Assembly: GCF_030815095.1 (NCBI RefSeq)
Contig: NZ_JAUSWF010000001.1
Location: 186,001-250,000, forward strand
Direction: 5' to 3'
DNA: 64,000 bases
Source of the DNA: Aedoeadaptatus ivorii
GTDB lineage: Bacteria; Bacillota; Clostridia; Tissierellales; Peptoniphilaceae
Of this stretch, positions 43,701 through 51,530 are shown piece after piece (the stretch's first letter is position 1; each line of letters starts with the position of its first letter). Below the pieces are notes generated by a model that worked only from the letters and a program-made list of their open reading frames with translations, did not search any database and was not told the DNA's origin. A program made the translations under genes and the position numbers.

Positions 43701-44891
43701 ATGAATATTTTAGTCATCAACTGTGGGAGCTCTTCGCTGAAATATCAACTGATCGATATGAAAGACGAAAAAGTCCTCGCCAAGGGATTGGCCGAACGCA
43801 TCGGCATCGAAGGCGGCAGAGTGAAATACGAAGCGGAAGGACACGACGAGGTGGTTATCGAAGAAACCCTCGCAGACCACAAAGCGGCCTTGAAGATCGT
43901 ATTGGATTCTTTGAAACACGAAGAATACGGCGCCGTTAAGAGTCTCGATGAAATCGACGCAGTCGGCCACAGAGTGGTACACGGCGGCGAAGACTTTGCG
44001 GAATCCGTTGTTATCGACGAAAAGGTGATGAAGGTCGTAAACGACAATGTGGAAATCGCCCCCCTCCACAATCCGCCGAACATCATCGGGATCGAAGCTT
44101 GCCGCGAAATCATGGGCGATGTCCCCATGGTCGCCGTATTCGACACCGCCTTCCACCAAACCATTCCCGCGGTCAACTATATCTACGCCTTGCCTTATGA
44201 ATACTACGAAAAATATAAGGTTCGCAGATTCGGGTTCCACGGCACTAGCCACCAATATATCACCGAAAGAGCCGCAAAAATGCTGGGAAAAGATTTGGAC
44301 GATGTCAATCTGATCACCTGCCATTTGGGCAACGGATCCAGCATCAGTGCCGTAATCGGAGGAAAATGCTACGATACCTCTATGGGATTTACGCCGCTTG
44401 AAGGCCTTGCAATGGGTACCCGCACCGGCGATATGGACCCCGCCATCGTACCCTTTATTATGGAAAAAGAAAAATTGACGCCCGACGAAATGTCTTCCGT
44501 TATGAACAAGAAGAGCGGCGTTTTGGGCATCAGCGGCGTCAGCAGCGACTTCCGCGACTTGGAAGAAGCCGCAGAAGAAGGCAACGATCGCGCGCAACTC
44601 GCGTTGGATATTTTTGAAAATCGCGTGCGCAAATACATCGGCGCATATCTCACCGAAATGGACCACTGCGACGGCATTATCTTAACCGCAGGCGTCGGCG
44701 AAAACTCCATTACCACCCGAGAAAGAGTCGCCGCCGGCTTGAAGAGCCTCGGCATCAAGCTCGATACGGAAAAGAACGATATGCGCGGCAAGGAAGCCAT
44801 CGTGAGTGCACAAGACTCTTCGATTCCCTTGCTCGTCATTCCCACCAACGAAGAATTGATGATCGCTATGGAGACCGCGCGCTTGGTATAA
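43701..44891 (+). CDS. ackA: Acetate kinase
   Basis: AckA converts acetyl phosphate and ADP to acetate and ATP, a main energy step in fermenting anaerobes. The 396-residue protein has NCGSSSLKYQL near the N-terminus, VVHGGE, the catalytic-site segments DTAFHQT and RRFGFHGTSHQY, and HLGNGSSI for phosphate binding. GAGGAGG precedes the ATG by six bases. No pta gene is adjacent. Confidence 0.97.
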   Translation: MNILVINCGSSSLKYQLIDMKDEKVLAKGLAERIGIEGGRVKYEAEGHDEVVIEETLADHKAALKIVLDSLKHEEYGAVKSLDEIDAVGHRVVHGGEDFAESVVIDEKVMKVVNDNVEIAPLHNPPNIIGIEACREIMGDVPMVAVFDTAFHQTIPAVNYIYALPYEYYEKYKVRRFGFHGTSHQYITERAAKMLGKDLDDVNLITCHLGNGSSISAVIGGKCYDTSMGFTPLEGLAMGTRTGDMDPAIVPFIMEKEKLTPDEMSSVMNKKSGVLGISGVSSDFRDLEEAAEEGNDRAQLALDIFENRVRKYIGAYLTEMDHCDGIILTAGVGENSITTRERVAAGLKSLGIKLDTEKNDMRGKEAIVSAQDSSIPLLVIPTNEELMIAMETARLV

Positions 44892-44896
44892 GCCTC

Positions 44897-44926
44897 TTGA
44901 CAGAAAAGCCGGATTTAGAATATAAT
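44897..44926 (+). promoter_or_regulatory. Consensus promoter for yceD-rpmF
   Basis: A perfect TTGACA (44897-44902) and a perfect TATAAT (44921-44926) are 18 bases apart, right after the ackA stop. This is the best sigma-A type promoter in the window, fitting high expression of L32. Confidence 0.88.
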
Positions 44927-44955
44927 AATTTGCAGCAGTTTTAGAGGTGATAGCT

Positions 44956-45462
44956 TTGCGTACCGATATTTCTGAATTTTTACGGGGCAGTGAGGTTCAC
45001 AAGCATCTTGTCGGCAGTCTTCAAAAAGAAGACAGCCCTTTGAAAGTCGACGGTCTGTCTTTGATGGATCCCATCGAATACGAGATGGACATCTACAAAG
45101 TCGATCGGGACTTGGAGGTCGATGTGGAAGTGCGATACACCTTAGACCAACGGTGTGATCGCTGTCTGCAACCGGCAAGGCGAGAGATACGAAGTGAATC
45201 CCACGTGGTTGTGACGGCAAATGTCACAGAAGAGGACGAAGACGACGACGTACTCGTCGTGGAATCTTTGGAAGAATTCCCCCTTGAAGAGTTGGTATTT
45301 TCACAAGTCATTACCTCGGTACCGACGAAAATTCTTTGCAAAGACGATTGCAAAGGCCTGTGTCCGGTCTGTGGTGTAGATTTGAACAAGCATCCCGATC
45401 ACGAGCACGAGCAGCCCGAGATCAACCCGTTCGAATCGCTAAAAAATCTATTTGAAAAGTAA
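44956..45462 (+). CDS. yceD: YceD family (DUF177) protein
   Basis: This 168-residue protein is of the DUF177 family, linked with 23S rRNA accumulation or 50S assembly in other bacteria and nearly always upstream of rpmF. It has the RCDRCLQPA segment and a C-terminal Cys cluster (CKDDCKGLCPVCG) that could bind zinc, then DLNKHPDHEH. TTG 44956 is chosen with AGAGG eight bases upstream; an earlier in-frame GTG at 44947 overlaps the ribosome-binding site itself. Confidence 0.92.
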   Translation: MRTDISEFLRGSEVHKHLVGSLQKEDSPLKVDGLSLMDPIEYEMDIYKVDRDLEVDVEVRYTLDQRCDRCLQPARREIRSESHVVVTANVTEEDEDDDVLVVESLEEFPLEELVFSQVITSVPTKILCKDDCKGLCPVCGVDLNKHPDHEHEQPEINPFESLKNLFEK

Positions 45463-45480
45463 GATAGGGAGGTGTAAACA

Positions 45481-45669
45481 ATGGCAGTACCCAAGAGAAA
45501 AACTTCGAAACAGAGAAAAAACAAGAGACGTGCATCTTCTTATCGTCTGAATAAAACGACTGTCGTGGAGTGTCCGAATTGTCATGAAATCAAAATGCCC
45601 CACCGCATTTGTCCGTCCTGCGGACATTACGACGGCAAAGAAGTCATGGCCGCAAGCGAAGAAGCGTAA
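45481..45669 (+). CDS. rpmF: Ribosomal protein L32, zinc-binding form
   Basis: This 62-residue L32 starts MAVPKRKTSKQRKNKRR and has two Cys pairs, C31/C34 and C44/C47, forming the zinc ribbon of the C-plus form. GGGAGGTG precedes the ATG. It follows yceD in the conserved pair. Confidence 0.97.
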   Translation: MAVPKRKTSKQRKNKRRASSYRLNKTTVVECPNCHEIKMPHRICPSCGHYDGKEVMAASEEA

Positions 45670-45683
45670 ATGTTCGCAATTAA

Positions 45684-45712
45684 AAAGGCCGCCGGTATCG
45701 GCGGTCTTTTTT
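45684..45712. terminator. Bidirectional terminator between rpmF and the M29 aminopeptidase gene
   Basis: A 10-bp stem with one G-T pair (45684-45693 with 45700-45709) is followed by Ts and preceded by As. It stands between convergent genes. Confidence 0.9.
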
Positions 45713-45718
45713 GATTGC

Positions 45719-46978
45719 TTAGATCGTCTTATTTGCAATTTCTTCAAATTCAGCGGCCCAATTCCCCTTCTTGAAAATCGGGAGAACCGTTCCTGCGCGA
45801 TCGATGCCGTCGATATCCATATCTTCGGCACCGACCATAAAGTCCACGTGGACGAGGCTATCGTTGGCGCCGCGTTCGGCGAGCGCTTCTTTCGACAGTT
45901 CTTCTCCGCCCTTTAGGCATGTGGGGTAGGCTCTTCCCAAGGCGAGGTGGCAGGAGGCGTTTTCGTCGTAGAGGGTATTGAAAAATAAGTGGTTGCGATT
46001 GGAGATGGGGCTGTCATACGGCACCAGGGCGACCTCGCCCAAGCGCGCAGCACCTTCGTCGGTCTCTAACAAATGTTTTAAGACGTCTTTACCGATTTCG
46101 GCATCGAAGTCGACGACTTTTCCATCTTCAAAACGCAGCCAAAATTTATCGATGGTATTGCCGTTATATTGTAGGGGCATTGAGGCATAGACCACGCCAT
46201 TGGCCGTATCCTTATGGGGAAGGGTGAATACTTCTTCGGTGGGTATATTGGCGACGAAGGGCTTGCCCGCGGGCGTCTTGGAGCCGCCACCCGCCCATAG
46301 ATGGCCTTCGGGCAGTCCAATCTCAAAATCCGTCCCATTTGACGAACGGTACCGCAGCGTCTTCAACTCGAGCGCGGTAAGAGCTCTCGCTTTTTGATTG
46401 ACCGTCTCCATATGTGTCTTCCAGTTTTCGATCGCATCGCCGTTTACGCGCGCGGTTTCAAAGATCGCCTCCCACAGTTGTGAAACGGCTGCGGCATCCT
46501 CCGCATCGGGAAAGACCTTCTTTGCCCAGGCGCGGGTGGGAACGCCCGCCACCGTCCAGGGGTTTCTATCCGCCATCATGGCTTCGGAATAAAAGGCCAT
46601 GGCCTGCATGCGATGCTTGGTCGCTTCTTGCAGTCGCTTCCCGTCGATTTGCTTTAAGAGCTCCGGATCGGAACCGGTAAAGGACAAAAACGCGGCGCCT
46701 TTGTCCAGGTAATACCGGAACATATCGCGCTCGTATTCGGGTACGGTGTTCAACACCTCGTCGGGAGCATGGGTGTAGCGCAGGAGAACCAGATCGTCAT
46801 CGGACCAGATGACGTGCACGCTGGGAGCGCCGAGTTCGTAAGCGCATTTTGCGCAGGCCACCGCAAGATCTCGCCCTTCGATGGGAGAGCGGATTACGAG
46901 CAGTTGTCCTTTTTCGAGTCCGACGCCGACGCGCACGAGTAGGCGCGCATAATCGTTTAATTTTTCGGTAAAGTTCAT
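45719..46978 (-). CDS. M29-family aminopeptidase
   Basis: This 419-residue metallo-aminopeptidase is of the AmpS/PepS/thermophilic M29 family, which releases N-terminal residues from peptides. C-terminal motifs with the metal ligands are visible: EVALVPYDSPIS, NTLYDENASCHLALG, and HVDFMVGAEDMDIDG. A GGAGG lies upstream of the ATG on the minus strand. It has its own promoter and terminator and is not part of either neighbouring operon. Confidence 0.93.
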   Translation of the reverse strand: MNFTEKLNDYARLLVRVGVGLEKGQLLVIRSPIEGRDLAVACAKCAYELGAPSVHVIWSDDDLVLLRYTHAPDEVLNTVPEYERDMFRYYLDKGAAFLSFTGSDPELLKQIDGKRLQEATKHRMQAMAFYSEAMMADRNPWTVAGVPTRAWAKKVFPDAEDAAAVSQLWEAIFETARVNGDAIENWKTHMETVNQKARALTALELKTLRYRSSNGTDFEIGLPEGHLWAGGGSKTPAGKPFVANIPTEEVFTLPHKDTANGVVYASMPLQYNGNTIDKFWLRFEDGKVVDFDAEIGKDVLKHLLETDEGAARLGEVALVPYDSPISNRNHLFFNTLYDENASCHLALGRAYPTCLKGGEELSKEALAERGANDSLVHVDFMVGAEDMDIDGIDRAGTVLPIFKKGNWAAEFEEIANKTI

Positions 46979-47008
46979 ATTGCCTCCTTAATATTGAGAT
47001 ATGATTTC

Positions 47009-47017
47009 AGTATATCA
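47009..47017 (-). promoter_or_regulatory. Promoter for the M29 aminopeptidase gene (extended -10)
   Basis: On the minus strand the sequence reads TGATATACT, an extended -10 element about 30 bases before the ATG. The -35 is weak. Confidence 0.5.
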
Positions 47018-47037
47018 CAGATACCCTTTAAGGATGC

Positions 47038-47066
47038 TTGCGCCACATAATGTGCCGTGTTATAAT
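47038..47066 (+). promoter_or_regulatory. rpsB promoter
   Basis: TTGCGC (47038-47043) and a perfect TATAAT (47061-47066) are 17 bases apart, with TGT before the -10 (extended -10). It gives a leader of about 90 bases before rpsB. Confidence 0.75.
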
Positions 47067-47073
47067 ATATCGG

Positions 47074-47165
47074 TACAAATACGCACACTTTATGCGAACG
47101 CGGCCGTTGCCTTCGGGTCGTCGCGCTCATTAAGTAAAGTGGAGGAATAACAAATTGGAGGAAAC
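47074..47165 (+). other. rpsB 5' leader with a possible hairpin and a six-codon overlapping frame
   Basis: The leader holds a GC-rich stretch around 47095-47135 centred on CCTTCGGG that could fold. It also has two Shine-Dalgarno sequences: GGAGGA at 47141-47146 and GGAGGA at 47157-47162. The first is eight bases before TTG 47155, which opens a six-codon frame (LEETCL-like, stop 47173-47175) overlapping the rpsB ATG. Autoregulation of S2 through such a leader is possible but unproven. Confidence 0.35.
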
Positions 47166-47963
47166 ATGTCTGTAATTTCTATGAAGAGCCTGCTGGAAGC
47201 GGGCGTACACTTCGGCCATCAAACCAGAAGATGGAATCCCAAGATGAAGAAATACATCTTCACCGAAAGAAACGGGATCTACATCATCGACCTGCAAAAA
47301 ACCGTTCGTAAAGTCGAAGAAGCTTACGATTTCGTAAGAGAAGTTGCACAAAACGGCGGTCAAATTCTGTTTGTAGGTACCAAAAAGCAAGCCCAAGACG
47401 CGATCGAAAAAGAAGCGAAAAAATGCGGCATGCACTACATCAACCAAAGATGGTTGGGCGGTCTGTTGACCAACTACCAAACCATCAACAAGAGAATCCA
47501 ACGCTTAAAAGAGTTGGAAGAGATGGAAACCGACGGTCGTTTCGACGTCCTGCCGAAGAAAGAAGTCATCGGCTTGCGTCACGACAGAGAACGTCTCGAG
47601 AAGTTCCTCGGCGGCATTAAAAACATGAACGGTCTTCCCGATGTGATGTACGTCGTAGACCCGAAAAAAGAAAACATTGCCGTGCAGGAAGCACAAAAAT
47701 TGGGTATTCCTATCGTAGGTATCCTCGATACCAACTGCGATCCCGACGAACTGGACTATCCGATTCCCGGTAACGACGACGCCATTCGCGCCGTTAAGCT
47801 GATTACCGAGACGATTTCCAACGCCGTCATCGAAGGAAGACAAGGCGCACAAGAAGAAGCAGAAGAAGTACAAGTGGAAGACATGCAGTCTGAAGACGAA
47901 TCTGTCGAAGAAACTGAAAATCAAAATACAGATAGTGCGGCTGAAACAGAAGAACAAGAATAA
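47166..47963 (+). CDS. rpsB: Ribosomal protein S2
   Basis: This 265-residue S2 has the conserved LLEAGVHFGHQTRRWNPKM start, YIFTERNGIYIIDLQ, and the DTNCDPDELDYPIPGNDDA segment. After about residue 228 comes an acidic tail of Glu/Asp/Gln, longer than in Bacillus S2. Codon choice is strongly biased, as expected for high expression. GGAGGAAAC precedes the ATG. tsf follows beyond a hairpin. Confidence 0.97.
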   Translation: MSVISMKSLLEAGVHFGHQTRRWNPKMKKYIFTERNGIYIIDLQKTVRKVEEAYDFVREVAQNGGQILFVGTKKQAQDAIEKEAKKCGMHYINQRWLGGLLTNYQTINKRIQRLKELEEMETDGRFDVLPKKEVIGLRHDRERLEKFLGGIKNMNGLPDVMYVVDPKKENIAVQEAQKLGIPIVGILDTNCDPDELDYPIPGNDDAIRAVKLITETISNAVIEGRQGAQEEAEEVQVEDMQSEDESVEETENQNTDSAAETEEQE

Positions 47964-47972
47964 GTTGATTTA

Positions 47973-48008
47973 TAAGAGTTCTAAAGGCCTTTAGGACTCT
48001 TATTTTTA
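47973..48008 (+). terminator. Terminator or attenuator between rpsB and tsf
   Basis: A 14-bp stem with one G-T pair (47973-47986 with 47991-48004) closes a GGCC loop and is followed by TTTT. tsf starts 28 bases later with no room for a full promoter, so this should be a partial terminator. Confidence 0.85.
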
Positions 48009-48036
48009 TGAATAGGATCATTGAAAGGGGTACAAG

Positions 48037-48681
48037 ATGGAAATCACAGCAAAAATGGTGAAAGAACTCAGAGAAAAAACCGGCGCAGGCATGATGGACT
48101 GTAAAAAAGCGCTCCAAGAAGCCGAAGGCGATATGGATCGTGCCGTCGATATTCTCAGAGAACAAGGACTCAGCAAGGTCGCTAAAAAGGCGAGCAGAAT
48201 CGCAGCTGAAGGCATCGTCGACAGCTACATTCACAACAACCGCATCGGCGTATTGATCGAAGTCAACTCCGAAACCGACTTTGTCGCTAAGAACGAAGAC
48301 TTTAAAAATTTCGTGAAGGATATGGCTATGCAAGTGGCCGCAGCGAACCCCAAATACGTCACCCGCGACGAAGTGCCGGCAGAAGAAGTAGAACACGAAA
48401 AATCCATCTTGAAGGAACAAGCACTGAACGAAGGCAAGCCCGAACACATCGTCGAAAAGATGGTAGAAGGCCGCCTGGAAAAATTCTATGAAGAGATCGT
48501 CCTCTTGGATCAACCCTTTATCAAAGACGGCGATCAAACCGTCAACGATCTGCTGAGTGCATTGACCGCAAAGATCGGCGAAAAGATCAGCATCCGTCGC
48601 TTTGTCCGCTATGAAGTGGGCGAAGGCATGGAAAAACGCGAAGAAGACTTTGCAGAAGAAGTCGCAAAGCAAATGAAATAA
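48037..48681 (+). CDS. tsf: Elongation factor Ts
   Basis: This is the nucleotide-exchange factor for EF-Tu. The 214-residue protein is the short form seen in many clostridia (Bacillus has about 290). It has the UBA-like N-terminus KELREKTGAGMMDCKKAL and the core EVNSETDFVAKNEDF. GAAAGGGG precedes the ATG. Codon use is highly biased. Confidence 0.97.
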   Translation: MEITAKMVKELREKTGAGMMDCKKALQEAEGDMDRAVDILREQGLSKVAKKASRIAAEGIVDSYIHNNRIGVLIEVNSETDFVAKNEDFKNFVKDMAMQVAAANPKYVTRDEVPAEEVEHEKSILKEQALNEGKPEHIVEKMVEGRLEKFYEEIVLLDQPFIKDGDQTVNDLLSALTAKIGEKISIRRFVRYEVGEGMEKREEDFAEEVAKQMK

Positions 48682-48690
48682 GCCCGCGAC

Positions 48691-49404
48691 ATGACCATGG
48701 AACCGAAATACAAGAGGATCGTCTTAAAACTCAGCGGGGAAGCCATGGCCGGTGACAAGGGAATCGGAATCGATTCGTCCGTGGTTCGCCTATATGCATC
48801 GGAAATCAAAAAGATCTCCGAACTGGGCGTAGAAACCTGCATCGTAGTCGGCGGCGGAAACTTCTGGAGAGGGCGCGACAGCCAAGATATGGACCGCGCC
48901 ACCTCCGATTATATGGGGATGCTCGGCACCGTAATGAATGCCCTCGCCCTTCAAGACGCTCTGGAGCAGATGGACGTCATAACCAGAGTGATGACCGCCA
49001 TAGAAATGAAAGAAGTGGCCGAACCCTATATTCGTAGACGCGCCATTCGACATCTGGAAAAGCAGAGAGTCGTCATTTTCTCCGGTGGCATCGGCAATCC
49101 CTACTTTTCTACGGATACCACGGCGGCACTGCGCGCCGCAGAAATCGACGCAGAGGTCATTTTGCTCGCCAAAAAGGGCGTAGACGGCATTTACGATTCG
49201 GATCCGAATGTAAATCCCGACGCGGTAAAATACGAGAGACTCGACTATATCGAAATCCTGAAGAAAAACTTAAAAATTATGGATTCTACGGCGACTTCTC
49301 TCTGTATGGAAAACAAGATTCCGCTGATTGTGTTCGGCATCGACAACGAGAACAACATCTACGATGTCGTCATGGGCAAAACTTTGGGAACCCATGTTGA
49401 ATAG
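48691..49404 (+). CDS. pyrH: UMP kinase
   Basis: PyrH phosphorylates UMP to UDP and belongs to the amino-acid kinase fold. The protein has KRIVLKLSGEAMAG, VVGGGNFWRG, FSGGIGNPYFSTDT and AKKGVDGIYDSDP. ATG 48691 and ATG 48697 are both possible (237 or 235 residues). Neither has a recognisable Shine-Dalgarno sequence, so re-initiation from tsf ten bases upstream is likely. Confidence 0.96.
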   Translation: MTMEPKYKRIVLKLSGEAMAGDKGIGIDSSVVRLYASEIKKISELGVETCIVVGGGNFWRGRDSQDMDRATSDYMGMLGTVMNALALQDALEQMDVITRVMTAIEMKEVAEPYIRRRAIRHLEKQRVVIFSGGIGNPYFSTDTTAALRAAEIDAEVILLAKKGVDGIYDSDPNVNPDAVKYERLDYIEILKKNLKIMDSTATSLCMENKIPLIVFGIDNENNIYDVVMGKTLGTHVE

Positions 49405-49425
49405 ACTGTAATAAGGAGGAAGTTT

Positions 49426-49986
49426 ATGGAGTTTGGCGATATTAAACGCGATATCAAAGACAAAACCGAAAAGACCATTGCAGTATTACGCGAGGAGTTG
49501 ACCTCGATCCGTGCCGGTCGGGCGAACCCCTCTTTGTTGGATCGCATCACCGTCGAGGCATACGGTCAACAGACCCCTCTGAATCAAATCGCCGGTATTA
49601 CCGCTCCGGAAGCTCGTCTTCTTACCGTACAGCCCTGGGATCCTTCTCTGATCGGCGCGATCGAAAAGGAAATCTTAAAATCGGATTTGGGTTTGAACCC
49701 TTCCAACGACGGAAAGATTATCCGCCTCGTCATTCCAGCGCTTACGGAAGAACGCAGAAAAGATTTGATCAAAGTCGTAGGAAAAGACGCAGAAAAATCC
49801 AAAGTCGCGATTCGCAACATTCGCAGAGAGTCCATCGACATCATCAAAAAAGCCGAAAAGAACAAGGAAATTTCCGAAGATGAATTGAAGGCCTATGAGG
49901 AAGAAATTCAAAAGGAAATCGACGCCGCCGTCGCCGAAATCGACAAGGTAGCCAAGGCGAAAGAAGAAGAACTGTCAGAAATCTAA
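49426..49986 (+). CDS. frr: Ribosome recycling factor
   Basis: Frr, with EF-G, splits ribosomes after termination. The 186-residue protein is of standard length with RAGRANPSLLDRI, YGQQTPLNQIA, and the long charged helices of the three-helix bundle at both ends. AAGGAGGAAG precedes the ATG. A terminator follows at once. Confidence 0.97.
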   Translation: MEFGDIKRDIKDKTEKTIAVLREELTSIRAGRANPSLLDRITVEAYGQQTPLNQIAGITAPEARLLTVQPWDPSLIGAIEKEILKSDLGLNPSNDGKIIRLVIPALTEERRKDLIKVVGKDAEKSKVAIRNIRRESIDIIKKAEKNKEISEDELKAYEEEIQKEIDAAVAEIDKVAKAKEEELSEI

Positions 49987-49997
49987 AGAAACTAAAT

Positions 49998-50024
49998 AGA
50001 ACCCCTTCGGGGGTTCTTTCTTTT
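49998..50024 (+). terminator. Intrinsic terminator between frr and uppS
   Basis: AGAACCCC (49998-50005), a TTCG tetraloop and GGGGTTCT (50010-50017) precede a pyrimidine run with five Ts. The uppS ribosome-binding site begins two bases after the T run. Confidence 0.93.
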
Positions 50025-50037
50025 TAGGAGGAATCTC

Positions 50038-50751
50038 GTGGATACGGAAACCAGAAATATGCCCGATCATATCGGCATCATTATGGACGGCAATGGCAGA
50101 TGGGCACAGAAGCGCAATCTTCCTCGCGGCTACGGCCACAAAGAAGGGGCTATGCGCGTTTTGGACATCGTAAAGGCGTGTTACAAAAAAGACATCCCCT
50201 ATCTTTCGCTCTATGCGTTTTCTACGGAAAATTGGAAGCGTCCGGCGGAGGAAGTGCAGCATTTGATGGCGCTTCTGCAAAAGTTTATCGCCAAATACAT
50301 CGCCGAAATGCACGAAAACGGCATACGCCTGAATGTAATGGGAGATATCGAAGCTTTGCCCGAAAAAGTCAGAGAATCCGTCCAAGGCGCTTTGCAGACG
50401 ACCGCCGATAATAGTAAAATGGTCTTAAATATAGGGCTGAACTACGGCGGACAGGACGAAATTCTTCGCGCGGCAAAATCCCTGGCAAAAGACGTGGAGG
50501 CCGGCAAAATCGATGCCGATGCCATCGACAAAGAAGCCTTTGAATCGCGCCTTTACACCGCCGGTGCACCGCCGCTGGATCTTTTAATTCGCCCCAGCGG
50601 CGAGCTGCGGGTCAGCAACTTTATGTTGTATCAGCTGGCATACAGCGAATTTTGGTTTTCAGACGTCCTCTGGCCGGACTTTACCCCGGAAGTGCTGGAC
50701 GTCGCCCTTCGGGATTACCAAAACCGAAATCGCAGGTTTGGGGGCATTTAA
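50038..50751 (+). CDS. uppS: Undecaprenyl diphosphate synthase
   Basis: UppS builds the C55 lipid carrier for cell-wall synthesis from farnesyl and isopentenyl diphosphates. The 237-residue protein has the catalytic D17 in HIGIIMDGNGRWA, the YAFSTENWKRP segment, and RPSGELRVSNFM near the C-terminus. The start is GTG at 50038 with AGGAGG six bases upstream. cdsA begins at the next base after the stop. Confidence 0.97.
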   Translation: MDTETRNMPDHIGIIMDGNGRWAQKRNLPRGYGHKEGAMRVLDIVKACYKKDIPYLSLYAFSTENWKRPAEEVQHLMALLQKFIAKYIAEMHENGIRLNVMGDIEALPEKVRESVQGALQTTADNSKMVLNIGLNYGGQDEILRAAKSLAKDVEAGKIDADAIDKEAFESRLYTAGAPPLDLLIRPSGELRVSNFMLYQLAYSEFWFSDVLWPDFTPEVLDVALRDYQNRNRRFGGI

Positions 50752-51522
50752 TTGAATAATTTTTGGGTAAGGACAGCGACGGCCGTCGTCTTGTTTTTGA
50801 TCCTCGCCGTCATCCTCCACTTCGGCGGATGGGTGTTAAATATCGCCGTATTGTTGATCTCGCTGCAGCTCTGTCACGAACTGAGCAGGGCGTTTCAGCA
50901 CAAGGGACATTATATTCCCGAACGCTATATCTTGTTTTCCTGTTTTCTGCATTATGTGGTCTTTCAATTACAATGGCCGATGTTTATCGCATTTTCCGTA
51001 TCCACCTTTCTATTGGTGCTCTTCTTGCTTCGGAGTCGGTATTTTACATTAGAAGATGCCGCGATTTGTTTTTTAATTCTGGTCTATGTGCCGTATTTTC
51101 TGTTTCCGATCATCTACCTGGACCACACCAACTATATTTATTTGGTCTTCGTCATTACCATCGCCACCGACAGCTTTGCCTATCTCGCCGGCACGTCTTT
51201 CGGCAAGCGAAAGCTATGTCCCTCTATCAGTCCGAATAAGACCGTAGAAGGGGCGCTGGGGGCGATTCTCGGTACGGTAATCTGCGGATTGATCTTTTGC
51301 GGCGTCTTCGGATTGGGTATTACTGTATTCCACGCGCTGTTTATCGGATTAGCTTCGGTGACGGCACAGTTGGGCGATTTATTCGCATCGAAAATAAAAA
51401 GAGAGACGGGAATCAAAGATTACGGCAACTTTTTGCCGGGCCACGGCGGTCTATTGGATCGCTTTGACAGCATCTTATTGATCATTCCCATGGTCTATAT
51501 GCTGTATTGGTTCCCGCTCTAG
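50752..51522 (+). CDS. cdsA: Phosphatidate cytidylyltransferase
   Basis: CdsA makes CDP-diacylglycerol from phosphatidate and CTP, the precursor of anionic phospholipids. The 256-residue protein has about seven transmembrane helices and the C-terminal CdsA signature SPNKTVEGALGA then GDLFASKIKRETGIKDYG and PGHGGLLDRFDS. The start is TTG, following the uppS stop with no gap; the upstream G-rich stretch is a weak ribosome-binding site. dxr, which usually follows, is absent. Confidence 0.95.
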   Translation: MNNFWVRTATAVVLFLILAVILHFGGWVLNIAVLLISLQLCHELSRAFQHKGHYIPERYILFSCFLHYVVFQLQWPMFIAFSVSTFLLVLFLLRSRYFTLEDAAICFLILVYVPYFLFPIIYLDHTNYIYLVFVITIATDSFAYLAGTSFGKRKLCPSISPNKTVEGALGAILGTVICGLIFCGVFGLGITVFHALFIGLASVTAQLGDLFASKIKRETGIKDYGNFLPGHGGLLDRFDSILLIIPMVYMLYWFPL

Positions 51523-51530
51523 GAGGTTTT

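Noticed and set aside
43710..44666. Minus-strand open frame of about 318 codons antisense to ackA, and a similar one (47827-48672) antisense to rpsB/tsf
   Set aside because: Both lie opposite strongly biased, clearly real genes and lack start signals. Cys/Phe/His-rich antisense translations are typical shadows.
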